Assembly (NCBI GenBank): GCA_964556005.1
Contig: CAZKUR010000063.1
Span: 1-22,543, forward strand
DNA: 22,543 nucleotides
Reading direction: 5' to 3'
Origin: CAZKUR01 sp964556005
Lineage (GTDB): Bacteria > Bacteroidota > Ignavibacteria > Ignavibacteriales > Ignavibacteriaceae
Position numbers and translations under genes: made by a program. The notes beneath the pieces were generated by a model, which saw only the letters and a list, made by a program, of their open reading frames with translations, ran no database searches and was not told the DNA's origin. Of the stretch, positions 1 through 7,652 are shown piece by piece (within the stretch, counting starts at the first letter, position 1; every line of letters starts with the position of its first letter).

Positions 1-335
1 CCGCCGCCAAGGCACTGTCCGGATATTTTTGCCAAAGTCGGTATAGATAAATCAATTATTGTATAAAAAATATTATGAAATACTTTTAGCATCGAAGCTG
101 CATTTTCCTTTTTATGCTCTTCAACGCTTGCACCGAAAGAAAAATGTTTACCTGCGCCTTCGAATGTAATCAGCTTAATATCGTTTTTATCTTTAAATGA
201 ATTTAGTACCTGAATAAGTTCGGTCATCATTATATTATCAAGGACATTACCTTTGCCGTCATTGAGTATAATCTTCGCAACCGAGTTATTATGCGTGTAA
301 TTTAAGTCTAATTTTTCCATTTTACCATCTTTCAT
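1..335 (-). CDS. dch: Cyclohexa-1,5-diene-1-carbonyl-CoA hydratase, N-terminal part (cut by window edge)
   Basis: About 111 N-terminal residues of a crotonase-fold hydratase are visible, and the reading frame runs off the left edge. The stretch FSFGASVEEHK, followed downstream by GQCLGGG at the edge, is characteristic of dienoyl-CoA hydratases of anaerobic benzoate degradation and fits the oxyanion-hole and active-site segments of the crotonase fold. Known family role: adds water to cyclohexa-1,5-diene-1-carboxyl-CoA, the product of benzoyl-CoA reductase, giving 6-hydroxycyclohex-1-ene-1-carboxyl-CoA. The first ATG is at 335-333. A second in-frame ATG at 320-318 has a weak AGATGG element upstream and is an equally possible start. 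It follows oah by 26 bases, and the dch-oah-had neighbourhood supports the specific call over a generic enoyl-CoA hydratase. Confidence 0.85.
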   Translation of the reverse strand, partial: MKDGKMEKLDLNYTHNNSVAKIILNDGKGNVLDNIMMTELIQVLNSFKDKNDIKLITFEGAGKHFSFGASVEEHKKENAASMLKVFHNIFYTIIDLSIPTLAKISGQCLGG

Positions 336-361
336 TTTTAATTGACGAAGCTTTAGCGCAG

Positions 362-1483
362 TCAATTTGGTGCAATTTCTTTGAACATTTCATCATCCCA
401 TTCATGTCCGTCAGCAAGCATCTTTCTTAATTTTATAAAATCAACTTCTCTATTATCTTTCGGTCCTTCATTAAACGCTTTAAATCCTGCTTTTGCCTCA
501 GTCATCATATTTAGTGCAAGCCAATCCCTGTTGCTTTCTTTATTTTTATCCCAGTGTTCGAGTTTATGTTTTCTTAAAGAGTTGATGGTTTTGCTCAAAC
601 AGTTAGGCATTAGATACATGAGTTTTGAGCAAAGAGTTTCTACAGCTTTATCTAATAAAGAAAGATCAACCGTTCCGCTTTTCAGTAGTTCTTTTGCTTT
701 ATCTTTCTCTTCACCTTGCTTCGGCATGCCGTAAATTACATCGCCTTTTTCATTAACCCATTTATCAGTATAAACCATCGGGTTGGGAATAAATTTTCCG
801 TCAACCTTTAGCGCCGGAACAATTTCAGTTAATAATCCGTAACGCATTGCTTCATGTGCAGACCACGGATCACACACAGTACAAGAATAAAATGCACGTT
901 CGATTCCGACAAATAATGGAAGGAAATCCGTTGATCCTCCATCAGGGGCGCTGCCGTGTTTCGGGCCTGCCTGTCCGAATCGTGCAAGATCATGCGCAAC
1001 CGAATAATCGCAGGCCATTCCGATTTCCTGGCCGCCGCCGATCCTCATTCCGTTTACTCTATTTATTACAGGCTTGTCGCACATTAAAATTGAAGAAACC
1101 ATGTCATTAAAAAGCCGCATGTATTGTTTGTATTCCTGCGGATTGCCGGCATAATACTCTGCGTATTCTTTTGTGTTGCCGCCGGTACAGAAAGCTTTAT
1201 CTCCGACTGCAGTAAAGACTACTGCCACTACACTTCTGTCATTTGATGCTTCCCGGAATGCTAAAATTATTTCTTTAACTGTTTGGGTTGTATATGAGTT
1301 AAATTGCTTTGGATTATTAATAGTTATCCAGCAATTAAAGAGTCCGTCAACCAGCTTGCCGTTTTTATCAAGGCAGGGTTTCTTTTCAAAGAGAATTTCT
1401 TTGTATTCTGTTTTTGATAAGTTATGATCTATTAACATAATTTTTTCTTTATTTTTTTTTATAAAAAATTGATTTACATTCAT
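362..1483 (-). CDS. oah: 6-oxocyclohex-1-ene-1-carbonyl-CoA hydrolase (ring-opening)
   Basis: A 373-residue crotonase-superfamily protein. Family role: adds water to the cyclic enone-CoA and hydrolytically opens the ring, giving 3-hydroxypimelyl-CoA (Oah/BamA family). Diagnostic features are the WITINNPKQFNSYTT segment near residues 52-66, CTGGNTKEYAEYYAGN near 99-114, NGMRIGGGQEIGMACD near 144-159, GPKHGSAPDGGSTDFLPL near 173-190, and a C-terminal tail (RDWLALNMMTEAKAGFKAFNEG) that is not found in ordinary crotonases. The first ATG (1483) lies 2 bases after the had stop. Met16 (1438-1436) fits the usual N-terminus of the family better and may be the real start, because the first 15 residues are Lys/Asn-rich and look like read-through of a leader. 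It sits between had and dch, in the expected pathway order. Confidence 0.93.
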   Translation of the reverse strand: MNVNQFFIKKNKEKIMLIDHNLSKTEYKEILFEKKPCLDKNGKLVDGLFNCWITINNPKQFNSYTTQTVKEIILAFREASNDRSVVAVVFTAVGDKAFCTGGNTKEYAEYYAGNPQEYKQYMRLFNDMVSSILMCDKPVINRVNGMRIGGGQEIGMACDYSVAHDLARFGQAGPKHGSAPDGGSTDFLPLFVGIERAFYSCTVCDPWSAHEAMRYGLLTEIVPALKVDGKFIPNPMVYTDKWVNEKGDVIYGMPKQGEEKDKAKELLKSGTVDLSLLDKAVETLCSKLMYLMPNCLSKTINSLRKHKLEHWDKNKESNRDWLALNMMTEAKAGFKAFNEGPKDNREVDFIKLRKMLADGHEWDDEMFKEIAPN

Positions 1484-1485
1484 AT

Positions 1486-2553
1486 TTAATCCGGAACTAA
1501 AATAGAGCGCTTTTCATATTTATGTTCCAGAGTGTTTTTGAAAACCTCGTTTATCTTTGACAATGGGAAAGTTTCAACAAAATTTTCAATGTTTAATTTT
1601 CCGGAATTTACCAGTTCCACAACTTCGGGATAGAGTTCCGGTTTGCAGCCCCACGTTCCGATAACTTCCGCATCAAAAGCCATTAAGTTGCTTAATCTTA
1701 CTTCCAATTTATCAAGCGTAAAGCCGACAATGGATAAAGTTGAAGCAATACCAACAAGAGCGAAGGCCAATTCCTGTCCTGCTTTTGTTCCCGACATCTC
1801 ATAAATTTTCCAGCGGTATTTTGAAACACCGAGAGACTTCGCAATTTCTTTTACATTCGTTTTTATTGTTTTGATATCAAGGTCTTTAATGTTTAGCGTT
1901 TCATCGATACCGTTTTCTTTTGCAGTATTCAATCTTTTATCGTTTATATCTATTGCCAGAACTTTTGCTCCTAAAATTTTAGTGAGCAAAGCGCCATAGA
2001 TTCCCACGCCGCCAACACCTATCACGATCGCAAAATCACCTTCTTCCAGATGAGATTTTTTTATAACCTGGTAAGGTGTTGTTACGGCATCTGCAATAAC
2101 AGCTAATTTTGATAGAGAAGTTTTCTTTAAGATATCATCCGGTAAAACACAAAGAAACTCGTAAGGTACTTTGATATGCGACGCAAAACCTCCATCAAAA
2201 TCATTACCCGGCATAAGCTGTTTTTGACAAATATTTCCCCGTCCTTTTTTACAGAGTTCACATCTACCGCAGGGAATTACTGCGGGTATTATTACATTTT
2301 TTCCCAGCCATGACTTTGGGCCGTCAACAACAGTTCCGCTTATTTCATGCCCCAGCGTTAAAGGAAGCTCGTGCCTTGTTTTTACGCCCTGATACCAAAA
2401 ACTTATATCGGTATGACAAACTCCGCAGCCTGCTATTTTAACGAGAACTTCATTTTCATTTAAAGAAGGGAGAGGTGTTTCGGAAAATTTAAATTCACCC
2501 TTTAATTCAGTCATTTGCCAGGAATATAATTTTTTTTCTTCCATTCGATACAT
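1486..2553 (-). CDS. had: 6-hydroxycyclohex-1-ene-1-carbonyl-CoA dehydrogenase
   Basis: A 355-residue zinc-type medium-chain dehydrogenase. Catalytic-zinc residues lie in GCGVCHTD (Cys43) and GHE (His69-Glu70). The structural-zinc loop has Cys95, Cys98, Cys101 and Cys109, and the NAD motif GVGGVG is at 179-184. The context AVIPCGRCELCKKGRGNICQ followed by MPGNDFDGGFASH is typical of Had rather than of general alcohol dehydrogenases. Known role: NAD-dependent oxidation of 6-hydroxycyclohex-1-ene-1-carboxyl-CoA to the 6-oxo compound, the substrate of the next gene product. The outer start is given. An AAAGGGA element at 2560-2554 abuts this ATG but is 9 bases from the in-frame ATG at 2544-2542 (Met4), so the shorter protein is more likely. 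The gene begins downstream of a 221-base gap with REP-like hairpins, so had-oah-dch could have its own expression level. Confidence 0.93.
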   Translation of the reverse strand: MYRMEEKKLYSWQMTELKGEFKFSETPLPSLNENEVLVKIAGCGVCHTDISFWYQGVKTRHELPLTLGHEISGTVVDGPKSWLGKNVIIPAVIPCGRCELCKKGRGNICQKQLMPGNDFDGGFASHIKVPYEFLCVLPDDILKKTSLSKLAVIADAVTTPYQVIKKSHLEEGDFAIVIGVGGVGIYGALLTKILGAKVLAIDINDKRLNTAKENGIDETLNIKDLDIKTIKTNVKEIAKSLGVSKYRWKIYEMSGTKAGQELAFALVGIASTLSIVGFTLDKLEVRLSNLMAFDAEVIGTWGCKPELYPEVVELVNSGKLNIENFVETFPLSKINEVFKNTLEHKYEKRSILVPD

Positions 2554-2560
2554 TCCCTTT
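2554..2560 (-). promoter_or_regulatory. Shine-Dalgarno site AAAGGGA of had
   Basis: Reads AAAGGGA on the minus strand. It touches the first ATG (2553) but is 9 bases from the second in-frame ATG (2544), which favours the second as the true start of had. Strong sites like this are rare in the window. Confidence 0.5.
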
Positions 2561-2638
2561 AATTTATTTAATTTCCTGTTTTAATTAAATCCCCATTAAT
2601 GGTAATTAGGTACTTAAATTATGTGAAAAATTATATGG

Positions 2639-2723
2639 AACCCTTTCAGGGTTAATAAATCCTATTATGTTCATATACCGAGGGCGATGCCCTCGGCTAT
2701 AATATCTGTCCCTTTCAGGGACA
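2639..2723. repeat. Cluster of three perfect hairpins, REP/BIME-like
   Basis: Three perfect inverted repeats stand in 85 bases of otherwise AT-rich spacer. The first is AACCCT-TTC-AGGGTT (2639-2653). The second is CCGAGGGC-GAT-GCCCTCGG (2678-2696). The third is TGTCCCT-TTC-AGGGACA (2707-2723). Hairpins one and three share the CCCT-TTC-AGGG core and flank the GC-rich middle one, the architecture of a composite REP (BIME) element mobilised by a RAYT transposase. No RAYT gene is in the window. None has a U-tract of terminator type. A polypyrimidine run (about 2733-2772) follows up to the thiolase stop. The element sits in the only sizeable gap of the operon and may stabilise or attenuate the transcript. 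Confidence 0.75.
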
Positions 2724-2774
2724 TTAATATTCAAACTCTTACTCTTTCTCTTTCTCTTTTTCTTATTCTCACGT

Positions 2775-4037
2775 TTACATATTCATATTTTCAAACAATA
2801 TTGCATTGCCCTGCCCTCCACCGATACAAGCCGAAGCAATACCATATTTTGTTTTTCGATTATTCATTTCTCTTGAAAGCGTAAGTGAAAGCCTTACACC
2901 GGTTGCACCCAACGGATGACCAATCGCAATTGCGCCACCGTTTACATTTGCAATATTTCTATCAAATCCAAGTTCTCTCTCACACCCGATAAACTGGGCA
3001 GCGAACGCTTCATTTATTTCAATCAATCCAATCTCATCAAGCTTTAACCCGGTAATTTCCAAAAGCAGATTTATTGCCTTTACCGGACCAAGTCCCATAA
3101 ATTTGGGATCAATCCCACATGCTGTAGATGCAACCACTTTTGTTAAAGGCTTCAAATTGTTTGCAGAAATATATTCTTTATTTGAAATAACTACCGAAGC
3201 GGCACCATCGACAATACCGCTTGAGTTTCCTGCCGTCTGAACTCCTGCTTTATCAAAAACCGGAGGCAGTTTTGCAAGCGCTTCCATCGTTGTCGAGCGG
3301 ACATTTTCATCGATTTTAAAATCAGTCACATTTTTAGGTAATCTTACTTTTCTGGGTTTCAAACCTTCTGCCTCAAAAACCGTGGAGTTTAACGGGATTA
3401 TTTCATCTTCAAAAAATCCTTTTTCAATTGCGGATAAAGTTCTATCAGAAGATAACTTTCCAAAAGTATCCGTTTCTTCACGTGTAATTTTATGTTTCTT
3501 TGCAACGTTTTCAGCAGTAAATCCCATTGGAAATCCGGCGGCAGTATCATTTAAAGATTCCCACAACATATCTACAAAATTAGGCCTGCCAAGCTGATAA
3601 CCCATTCTATTACCGTAACTAACGGTGGGAGAAAGAGACATATTTTCGGTTCCTCCGCAAAGGACAATATCTGCTTTGCCCAAATGAATTTGTTCAACTC
3701 CGGCGATAATCGTTTCAAAACCCGAACCGCAAATTCTTTGAACCATCAGAACAGGTACTTCTTCCCTCACTCCGGAATAAAGAGAAATATGTCTCGGCAA
3801 AAAATATGCATCCGTTGAGCTTTGACCGATGTTTGCAATAATCGTTTGATCGATTTCTTCTGCGTTTACTTTCGATTTATTTAATGCACCCTTGCAGGCA
3901 AATATGCCGAGATCAGTAGGTGAAACATTGGCTAATGTACCTGATAATTTGCCGAAAGGAGTTCTGGCACCATTAATTAGGTACATATCGTCATAGATTA
4001 TACCGATGCCTTTTTCTTTATTGTGATAAGCTTTCAT
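2775..4037 (-). CDS. Acyl-CoA thiolase (acetyl-CoA C-acyltransferase family)
   Basis: A 420-residue thiolase with the nucleophilic Cys103 in RICGSG, Asn342-Glu343 in NEAFA, His374 in GHPLGATG and the second catalytic Cys404 in CIGGGQG. Family role: cleaves 3-oxoacyl-CoA with CoA to acetyl-CoA and a shortened acyl-CoA. In this context the candidate reaction is 3-oxopimelyl-CoA to glutaryl-CoA plus acetyl-CoA, shared or divided with the second thiolase at 18507-19727. The substrate is inferred. It carries about 17 extra N-terminal residues before the canonical opening MYLINGARTPFG, so the start at Met18 is an alternative. AAGGGA lies only 1 base before the first ATG, which is an unusually short spacing. 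The gene follows the stand-alone activase by 10 bases and precedes the REP-containing gap. Confidence 0.9.
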   Translation of the reverse strand: MKAYHNKEKGIGIIYDDMYLINGARTPFGKLSGTLANVSPTDLGIFACKGALNKSKVNAEEIDQTIIANIGQSSTDAYFLPRHISLYSGVREEVPVLMVQRICGSGFETIIAGVEQIHLGKADIVLCGGTENMSLSPTVSYGNRMGYQLGRPNFVDMLWESLNDTAAGFPMGFTAENVAKKHKITREETDTFGKLSSDRTLSAIEKGFFEDEIIPLNSTVFEAEGLKPRKVRLPKNVTDFKIDENVRSTTMEALAKLPPVFDKAGVQTAGNSSGIVDGAASVVISNKEYISANNLKPLTKVVASTACGIDPKFMGLGPVKAINLLLEITGLKLDEIGLIEINEAFAAQFIGCERELGFDRNIANVNGGAIAIGHPLGATGVRLSLTLSREMNNRKTKYGIASACIGGGQGNAILFENMNM

Positions 4038-4047
4038 GTCCCTTAAA

Positions 4048-4827
4048 TTATTGTTTTACAAGTTTTTCATTATATTTTTTTGCTAAAATTGCCGCACCGA
4101 ATGCAATTATTGTTTGCGGATTTTCGGGAACGGTTATTTTAGAATTAAATTTTTCTTCCATTACATTTTTTAGATAAGGATGATACTGGGAAACGCCGCC
4201 TATTAAATATATCGGAAGATTTTTATCCATCCTTATTTTTGCTATTCGATTGACTATTGAAATATAAATCCCTTTTGCCACATCTTCAACCGGTACATCT
4301 TCAAAAAGCCATTTCATTATTTCGGTTTTTGCAAACACGGTACAAAAGCTGTTGAGCTCTTTTGCAAAATTTGACCTCGAAGCCATCTCGCTCATTTTTG
4401 AAAGATCGATTTCAGCGCGTTCGGCAATTTCGGTAATAAACGTACCCGTACCCGCAGCGCACTTTGTGTTCATATAAAAATCCAAAACTTTTCCTTCATT
4501 ACCGCTGTGAATAACTTTTACATCTTCTCCACCGACATCGACGATAGTTTTTTCTTCATCGAATAAAGCAGATACACCTGCTGAAGCGCAGTAAATCTCA
4601 GTTTTTGTTATATCGCAATCTTTGGCGTGCTCTCTTCCGTAACCCGTTGCACAGGTAAACGACACCGGAAAATTACTTTCAATATACTCGCGTGTTTTTA
4701 TTTTTTCATCGTTATTTCTGCTTAACGTTTTTAGAACTTTAGAATACGTTAAGTTATTCTCCGGATCAATCACCGCATACTTTGTATATGACGAACCGAT
4801 ATCAATTCCTAAAAAATAATTATCCAT
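4048..4827 (-). CDS. Stand-alone ATP-dependent activase (HgdC/BcrD-type, ASKHA fold)
   Basis: A 259-residue ATPase of the activator family of 2-hydroxyacyl-CoA dehydratases and benzoyl-CoA reductases. The phosphate-1 motif GIDIGSSYTK is at 7-16 and the phosphate-2 motif DVGGEDVK at 97-104. Two cysteines, Cys123 in KCAAGTG and Cys162 in FCTVFAKTEI, match the ligands of the [4Fe-4S] cluster shared between two subunits. Known role: hydrolyses ATP to inject one low-potential electron from ferredoxin into a partner iron-sulfur protein. Its length is that of homodimeric HgdC-like activases and not of the longer BcrA. The usual DIGGQD motif has Glu in place of Gln. It is additional to bcrA and bcrD of the same operon and lies 12 bases after the molybdenum subunit gene. 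The most plausible partner is the unpaired HgdB-like protein at 9572-10768, which is an inference from context. Confidence 0.85.
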   Translation of the reverse strand: MDNYFLGIDIGSSYTKYAVIDPENNLTYSKVLKTLSRNNDEKIKTREYIESNFPVSFTCATGYGREHAKDCDITKTEIYCASAGVSALFDEEKTIVDVGGEDVKVIHSGNEGKVLDFYMNTKCAAGTGTFITEIAERAEIDLSKMSEMASRSNFAKELNSFCTVFAKTEIMKWLFEDVPVEDVAKGIYISIVNRIAKIRMDKNLPIYLIGGVSQYHPYLKNVMEEKFNSKITVPENPQTIIAFGAAILAKKYNEKLVKQ

Positions 4828-4839
4828 GACACATTATTT

Positions 4840-7638
4840 TTATTTCGATTTTTCCTTTATCGCTTTCAACACCTTTTCGGGAGTTATCGGAAGCTCAAAA
4901 ATTCTAACCCCGATAGCATCTGCTACTGCATTTGCAATTGCACCAAGTACAGGTAATGTCGCACCTTCGCCGACTTCCTTTGCTCCAAAAGGACCTTCAG
5001 GTTCATAACTATCTACAATAGTTGAGGTTATATCCGGTGTTTCTGCAGAAGTTGCAATTAAGTAATTATGAAGATCCGAATTTAACATTTTACCTTTTGA
5101 ATTAAATACTTCATCTTCCAGAAGAGTTTCACTCATACCCATAACTATTGCGCCTTCGACCTGTCCTTCAACCGCCATCGGATTGATTGCAGTTCCGCAG
5201 TCGTGTGCGTCCCAGAAATTTAAGACCTTGACTTTTCCCGTTTCCATATCTACTTCAACTTCACAAACCGAAGCAGAAAATGAAAAAGCAGGTGAAGTCC
5301 CGACGGCAGCGCCTTTATAGGTTCCGCCTAATCCTTCGGGAGGAGAATAATGTCCCTTGCCAACCAGAGGGCCGTTTTCAGAAAAATAAAGTTTTGCGGC
5401 TTCCGCCCAAGGAATAAAGTTACTTTTATTCGAAATCTCAAATATCATATTATCTTTTGCCCGGAGGTTTTCTTCGCTTACATTTAATTTTTTCGCGGCT
5501 GTTTTTATTACCTGATTTCTTATTTCTTCTCCGGCCATCTTGGATGCGTTACCGCCCATCAGCGTAACTCTGCTTGAGTATGCACCAAAACCTAATGGTG
5601 TAATGTCGCTGTCGGCTGAGACAACACTGATATTATCCAATGTAATTCCCATTGCCTCGGCAGCAGCTTGAGCAAGCACGGTATCCGAACCTTGTCCAAT
5701 GTCGGCATCTCCCACAAACAGCACAGCTTTTGAGCCGTCCTCTTCGACTTTTATCATAGCATTGGAGTGCGGAAATTTCGATCTGTAAATCGGGTAACCG
5801 GCACCTGAAACAAATCCTCCGCAGCCGATACCAATTCCTCTTCCTTTGGGAAGCTTGCCTTTCTTTTTATCCCAGCCTGATTTTTCTCTTACTGTTTTCA
5901 AACAAGCTTTTAATTCGCATGAATGAATATCCAGATCATTACAAGTCCTGGTTTCAGGCTCCATTGCATTTTTTAGTCTTATGTCGATATGATCCATTCC
6001 AAGATCATCTGCAATCATCGATAGCAAAGATTCAAATGCAAATCTCGGATGCGGTGTTCCGTGCCCCCGCATTGCACCGCAGGGAGGCAGATTAGTATTT
6101 ACACGGTAACCGTCGTATTTATAATTCGGAATTTTATATAAAGTAGGCAGCATGGAACCTGCATAATAAGTAGATACAATTCCGAAACTTGAGTAAGCGC
6201 CTCCTTCAAGTACAGCTTTATGTTTTACCGCGGTAATTGTTCCATCTTTTTTTACGCCTATTTTCAAATCAATATATTGTTTGTGCCTGCCTCTGCCGTA
6301 CAGATACATTTCCTGCCTGGTAAATCTCATTTTTACTGGACGGCCCGCTTTCTTTGAAAGCAGTATCGACATAATTTCGAGAGGATTAGTAGCGGCTTTT
6401 GCTCCGAAGCCGCCTCCGCAGTTTGTCATTATAACTCTGATGTTTCCCATTGGTAAATCCAATACCCGGGAAAGCTGATGATGAACATAATGCACCACTT
6501 GAGTTGATGTATAAATTGTAACTCTCCCGTTCCTGTCCCAATCTGCAATTGCAGCGTGAGGTTCCATCGGATTTTGAATCGTACGGTTTCCGGTAAACTT
6601 AGCTTCTTTAATGAGGTCGGCTTCAGCAAAGCCTTTTTCAATATCACCGAAATGATGATCAACTCTCGTATTTATATTATTTTCATATTTGTCGTCGAAT
6701 AACCTGGGTGCTCCATCTTTCATTGCTTCCATAGGATCGAATACCGCAGGAAGTTCTTCGTATTCAACTTCAATTAATTTTAGCGCTTTGTAACAAGTAT
6801 CTTCATCAATAGCCGCAACGGCAGCAACTACATCACCTACAAATCTTACCTTTTCTTTAGCAAGCACAAATTCATCGTAACGTGGCGGTGAAGTTCCGTA
6901 ATTAATATTAGTAACATCTGCTCCCGTTAAAACTACTTTGACACCGGGTAATGATTTTGCCTTTTCGGTTTTTATTGATTTAATACGTCCGTGAGAAATC
7001 GGGCTTAACAGCAGTTTTCCGTAAATCATATTCGGCAGTGAAATATCGTCTGTATATATTGCTCTGCCGGTTGCTTTATCGGGCGCATCAATTTTGGGAA
7101 GTCTTTTACCGACAACCGATAAATCAATTACAGATTTTTGCGGCTGGTATTCAATAGGTTTCGGTGTTTTCCCTTTTAAATATTCACTCGCTGTCTCTAC
7201 AGCTTCAAAAATTTTTGTATACCCGGTGCACCTGCAAAGATTTCCCGACAACGCTTCTTTTATTTCATCTTTACTAGGATCGGAATTTTCATCAAGCAAA
7301 GATTTCGTTCTTAAAATCATCCCGGGTGTACAATACCCGCACTGGATAGCTCCCTTTTCTATAAAAGCCCGCTGGATAGAATGAAGCTCTTCTCCTTTTG
7401 CCATTCCTTCGATAGTTAGAATATTCTGGCTGTCGGCTTCTGCGGCAAGAACTAAACATGAATTGACTGCTTTCCCGTTTAATAATACCGTACAGGCACC
7501 GCAGTCACCTAATCCGCAGCCTTTTTTTGTACCCGTTAATCTTAACTGTTCCCTGAGAACTTCAAGCAGGGTTGCCGCAGGATTTACTGCAACTTCATAA
7601 TCATTTCCGTTAACATTTAAATTTATCAGAATTTTCAA
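4840..7638 (-). CDS. Fused [2Fe-2S]-molybdenum subunit, hydroxybenzoyl-CoA-reductase-like (xanthine oxidase family)
   Basis: A 932-residue protein. The N-terminal ferredoxin domain has Cys41, 46, 49 and 61, the second [2Fe-2S] helical domain has Cys100, 103, 135 and 137, and a linker leads to a full molybdopterin domain from about residue 175. Moco contacts include GGGFGAK, GAMRGHGTPHPRFAFE, DIGQGSDTVLAQ and, near the C-terminus, GPFGAKEVGEG with Glu891 as the likely catalytic base. The GAMRGHG context and the later GGTYKGAAVG and WDAHDCGTAINP segments resemble the large subunit HcrA of 4-hydroxybenzoyl-CoA reductase more than xanthine dehydrogenase. HcrA and HcrC are normally separate, but here they are one chain, as in aldehyde oxidoreductase (Mop). 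Candidate role: reductive removal of a ring hydroxyl from a hydroxybenzoyl-CoA, feeding benzoyl-CoA reductase. A hydroxylase role is not excluded. The start is TTG, backed by a well-spaced GGAG. Confidence 0.85.
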   Translation of the reverse strand: MKILINLNVNGNDYEVAVNPAATLLEVLREQLRLTGTKKGCGLGDCGACTVLLNGKAVNSCLVLAAEADSQNILTIEGMAKGEELHSIQRAFIEKGAIQCGYCTPGMILRTKSLLDENSDPSKDEIKEALSGNLCRCTGYTKIFEAVETASEYLKGKTPKPIEYQPQKSVIDLSVVGKRLPKIDAPDKATGRAIYTDDISLPNMIYGKLLLSPISHGRIKSIKTEKAKSLPGVKVVLTGADVTNINYGTSPPRYDEFVLAKEKVRFVGDVVAAVAAIDEDTCYKALKLIEVEYEELPAVFDPMEAMKDGAPRLFDDKYENNINTRVDHHFGDIEKGFAEADLIKEAKFTGNRTIQNPMEPHAAIADWDRNGRVTIYTSTQVVHYVHHQLSRVLDLPMGNIRVIMTNCGGGFGAKAATNPLEIMSILLSKKAGRPVKMRFTRQEMYLYGRGRHKQYIDLKIGVKKDGTITAVKHKAVLEGGAYSSFGIVSTYYAGSMLPTLYKIPNYKYDGYRVNTNLPPCGAMRGHGTPHPRFAFESLLSMIADDLGMDHIDIRLKNAMEPETRTCNDLDIHSCELKACLKTVREKSGWDKKKGKLPKGRGIGIGCGGFVSGAGYPIYRSKFPHSNAMIKVEEDGSKAVLFVGDADIGQGSDTVLAQAAAEAMGITLDNISVVSADSDITPLGFGAYSSRVTLMGGNASKMAGEEIRNQVIKTAAKKLNVSEENLRAKDNMIFEISNKSNFIPWAEAAKLYFSENGPLVGKGHYSPPEGLGGTYKGAAVGTSPAFSFSASVCEVEVDMETGKVKVLNFWDAHDCGTAINPMAVEGQVEGAIVMGMSETLLEDEVFNSKGKMLNSDLHNYLIATSAETPDITSTIVDSYEPEGPFGAKEVGEGATLPVLGAIANAVADAIGVRIFELPITPEKVLKAIKEKSK

Positions 7639-7643
7639 TTTGT

Positions 7644-7647
7644 CTCC
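7644..7647 (-). promoter_or_regulatory. GGAG ribosome binding site that fixes a TTG start
   Basis: On the minus strand GGAG is followed after 5 bases by TTG (7638-7636), the first codon of the fused molybdenum subunit. The nearby ATG (7649-7647) is out of frame, so the TTG is well supported. Confidence 0.6.
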
Positions 7648-7652
7648 ATTAT

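Noticed and set aside
381..734. Long plus-strand frames opposite the crotonase, molybdenum subunit, ligase and thiolase genes
   Set aside because: They are antisense shadows of well-supported genes with no recognisable domains or ribosome sites.
2639..2723. CRISPR repeats or rho-independent terminator
   Set aside because: There are no equal-length repeats with unique spacers, and no hairpin is followed by a U-tract on either strand.
2687..2884. Plus-strand open frame of 65 codons starting in the REP region
   Set aside because: It runs over a hairpin and a pyrimidine tract into the end of the thiolase gene on the other strand. Composition is Leu/Ser/Phe-rich from TCT/CTT repeats and no ribosome site is seen.
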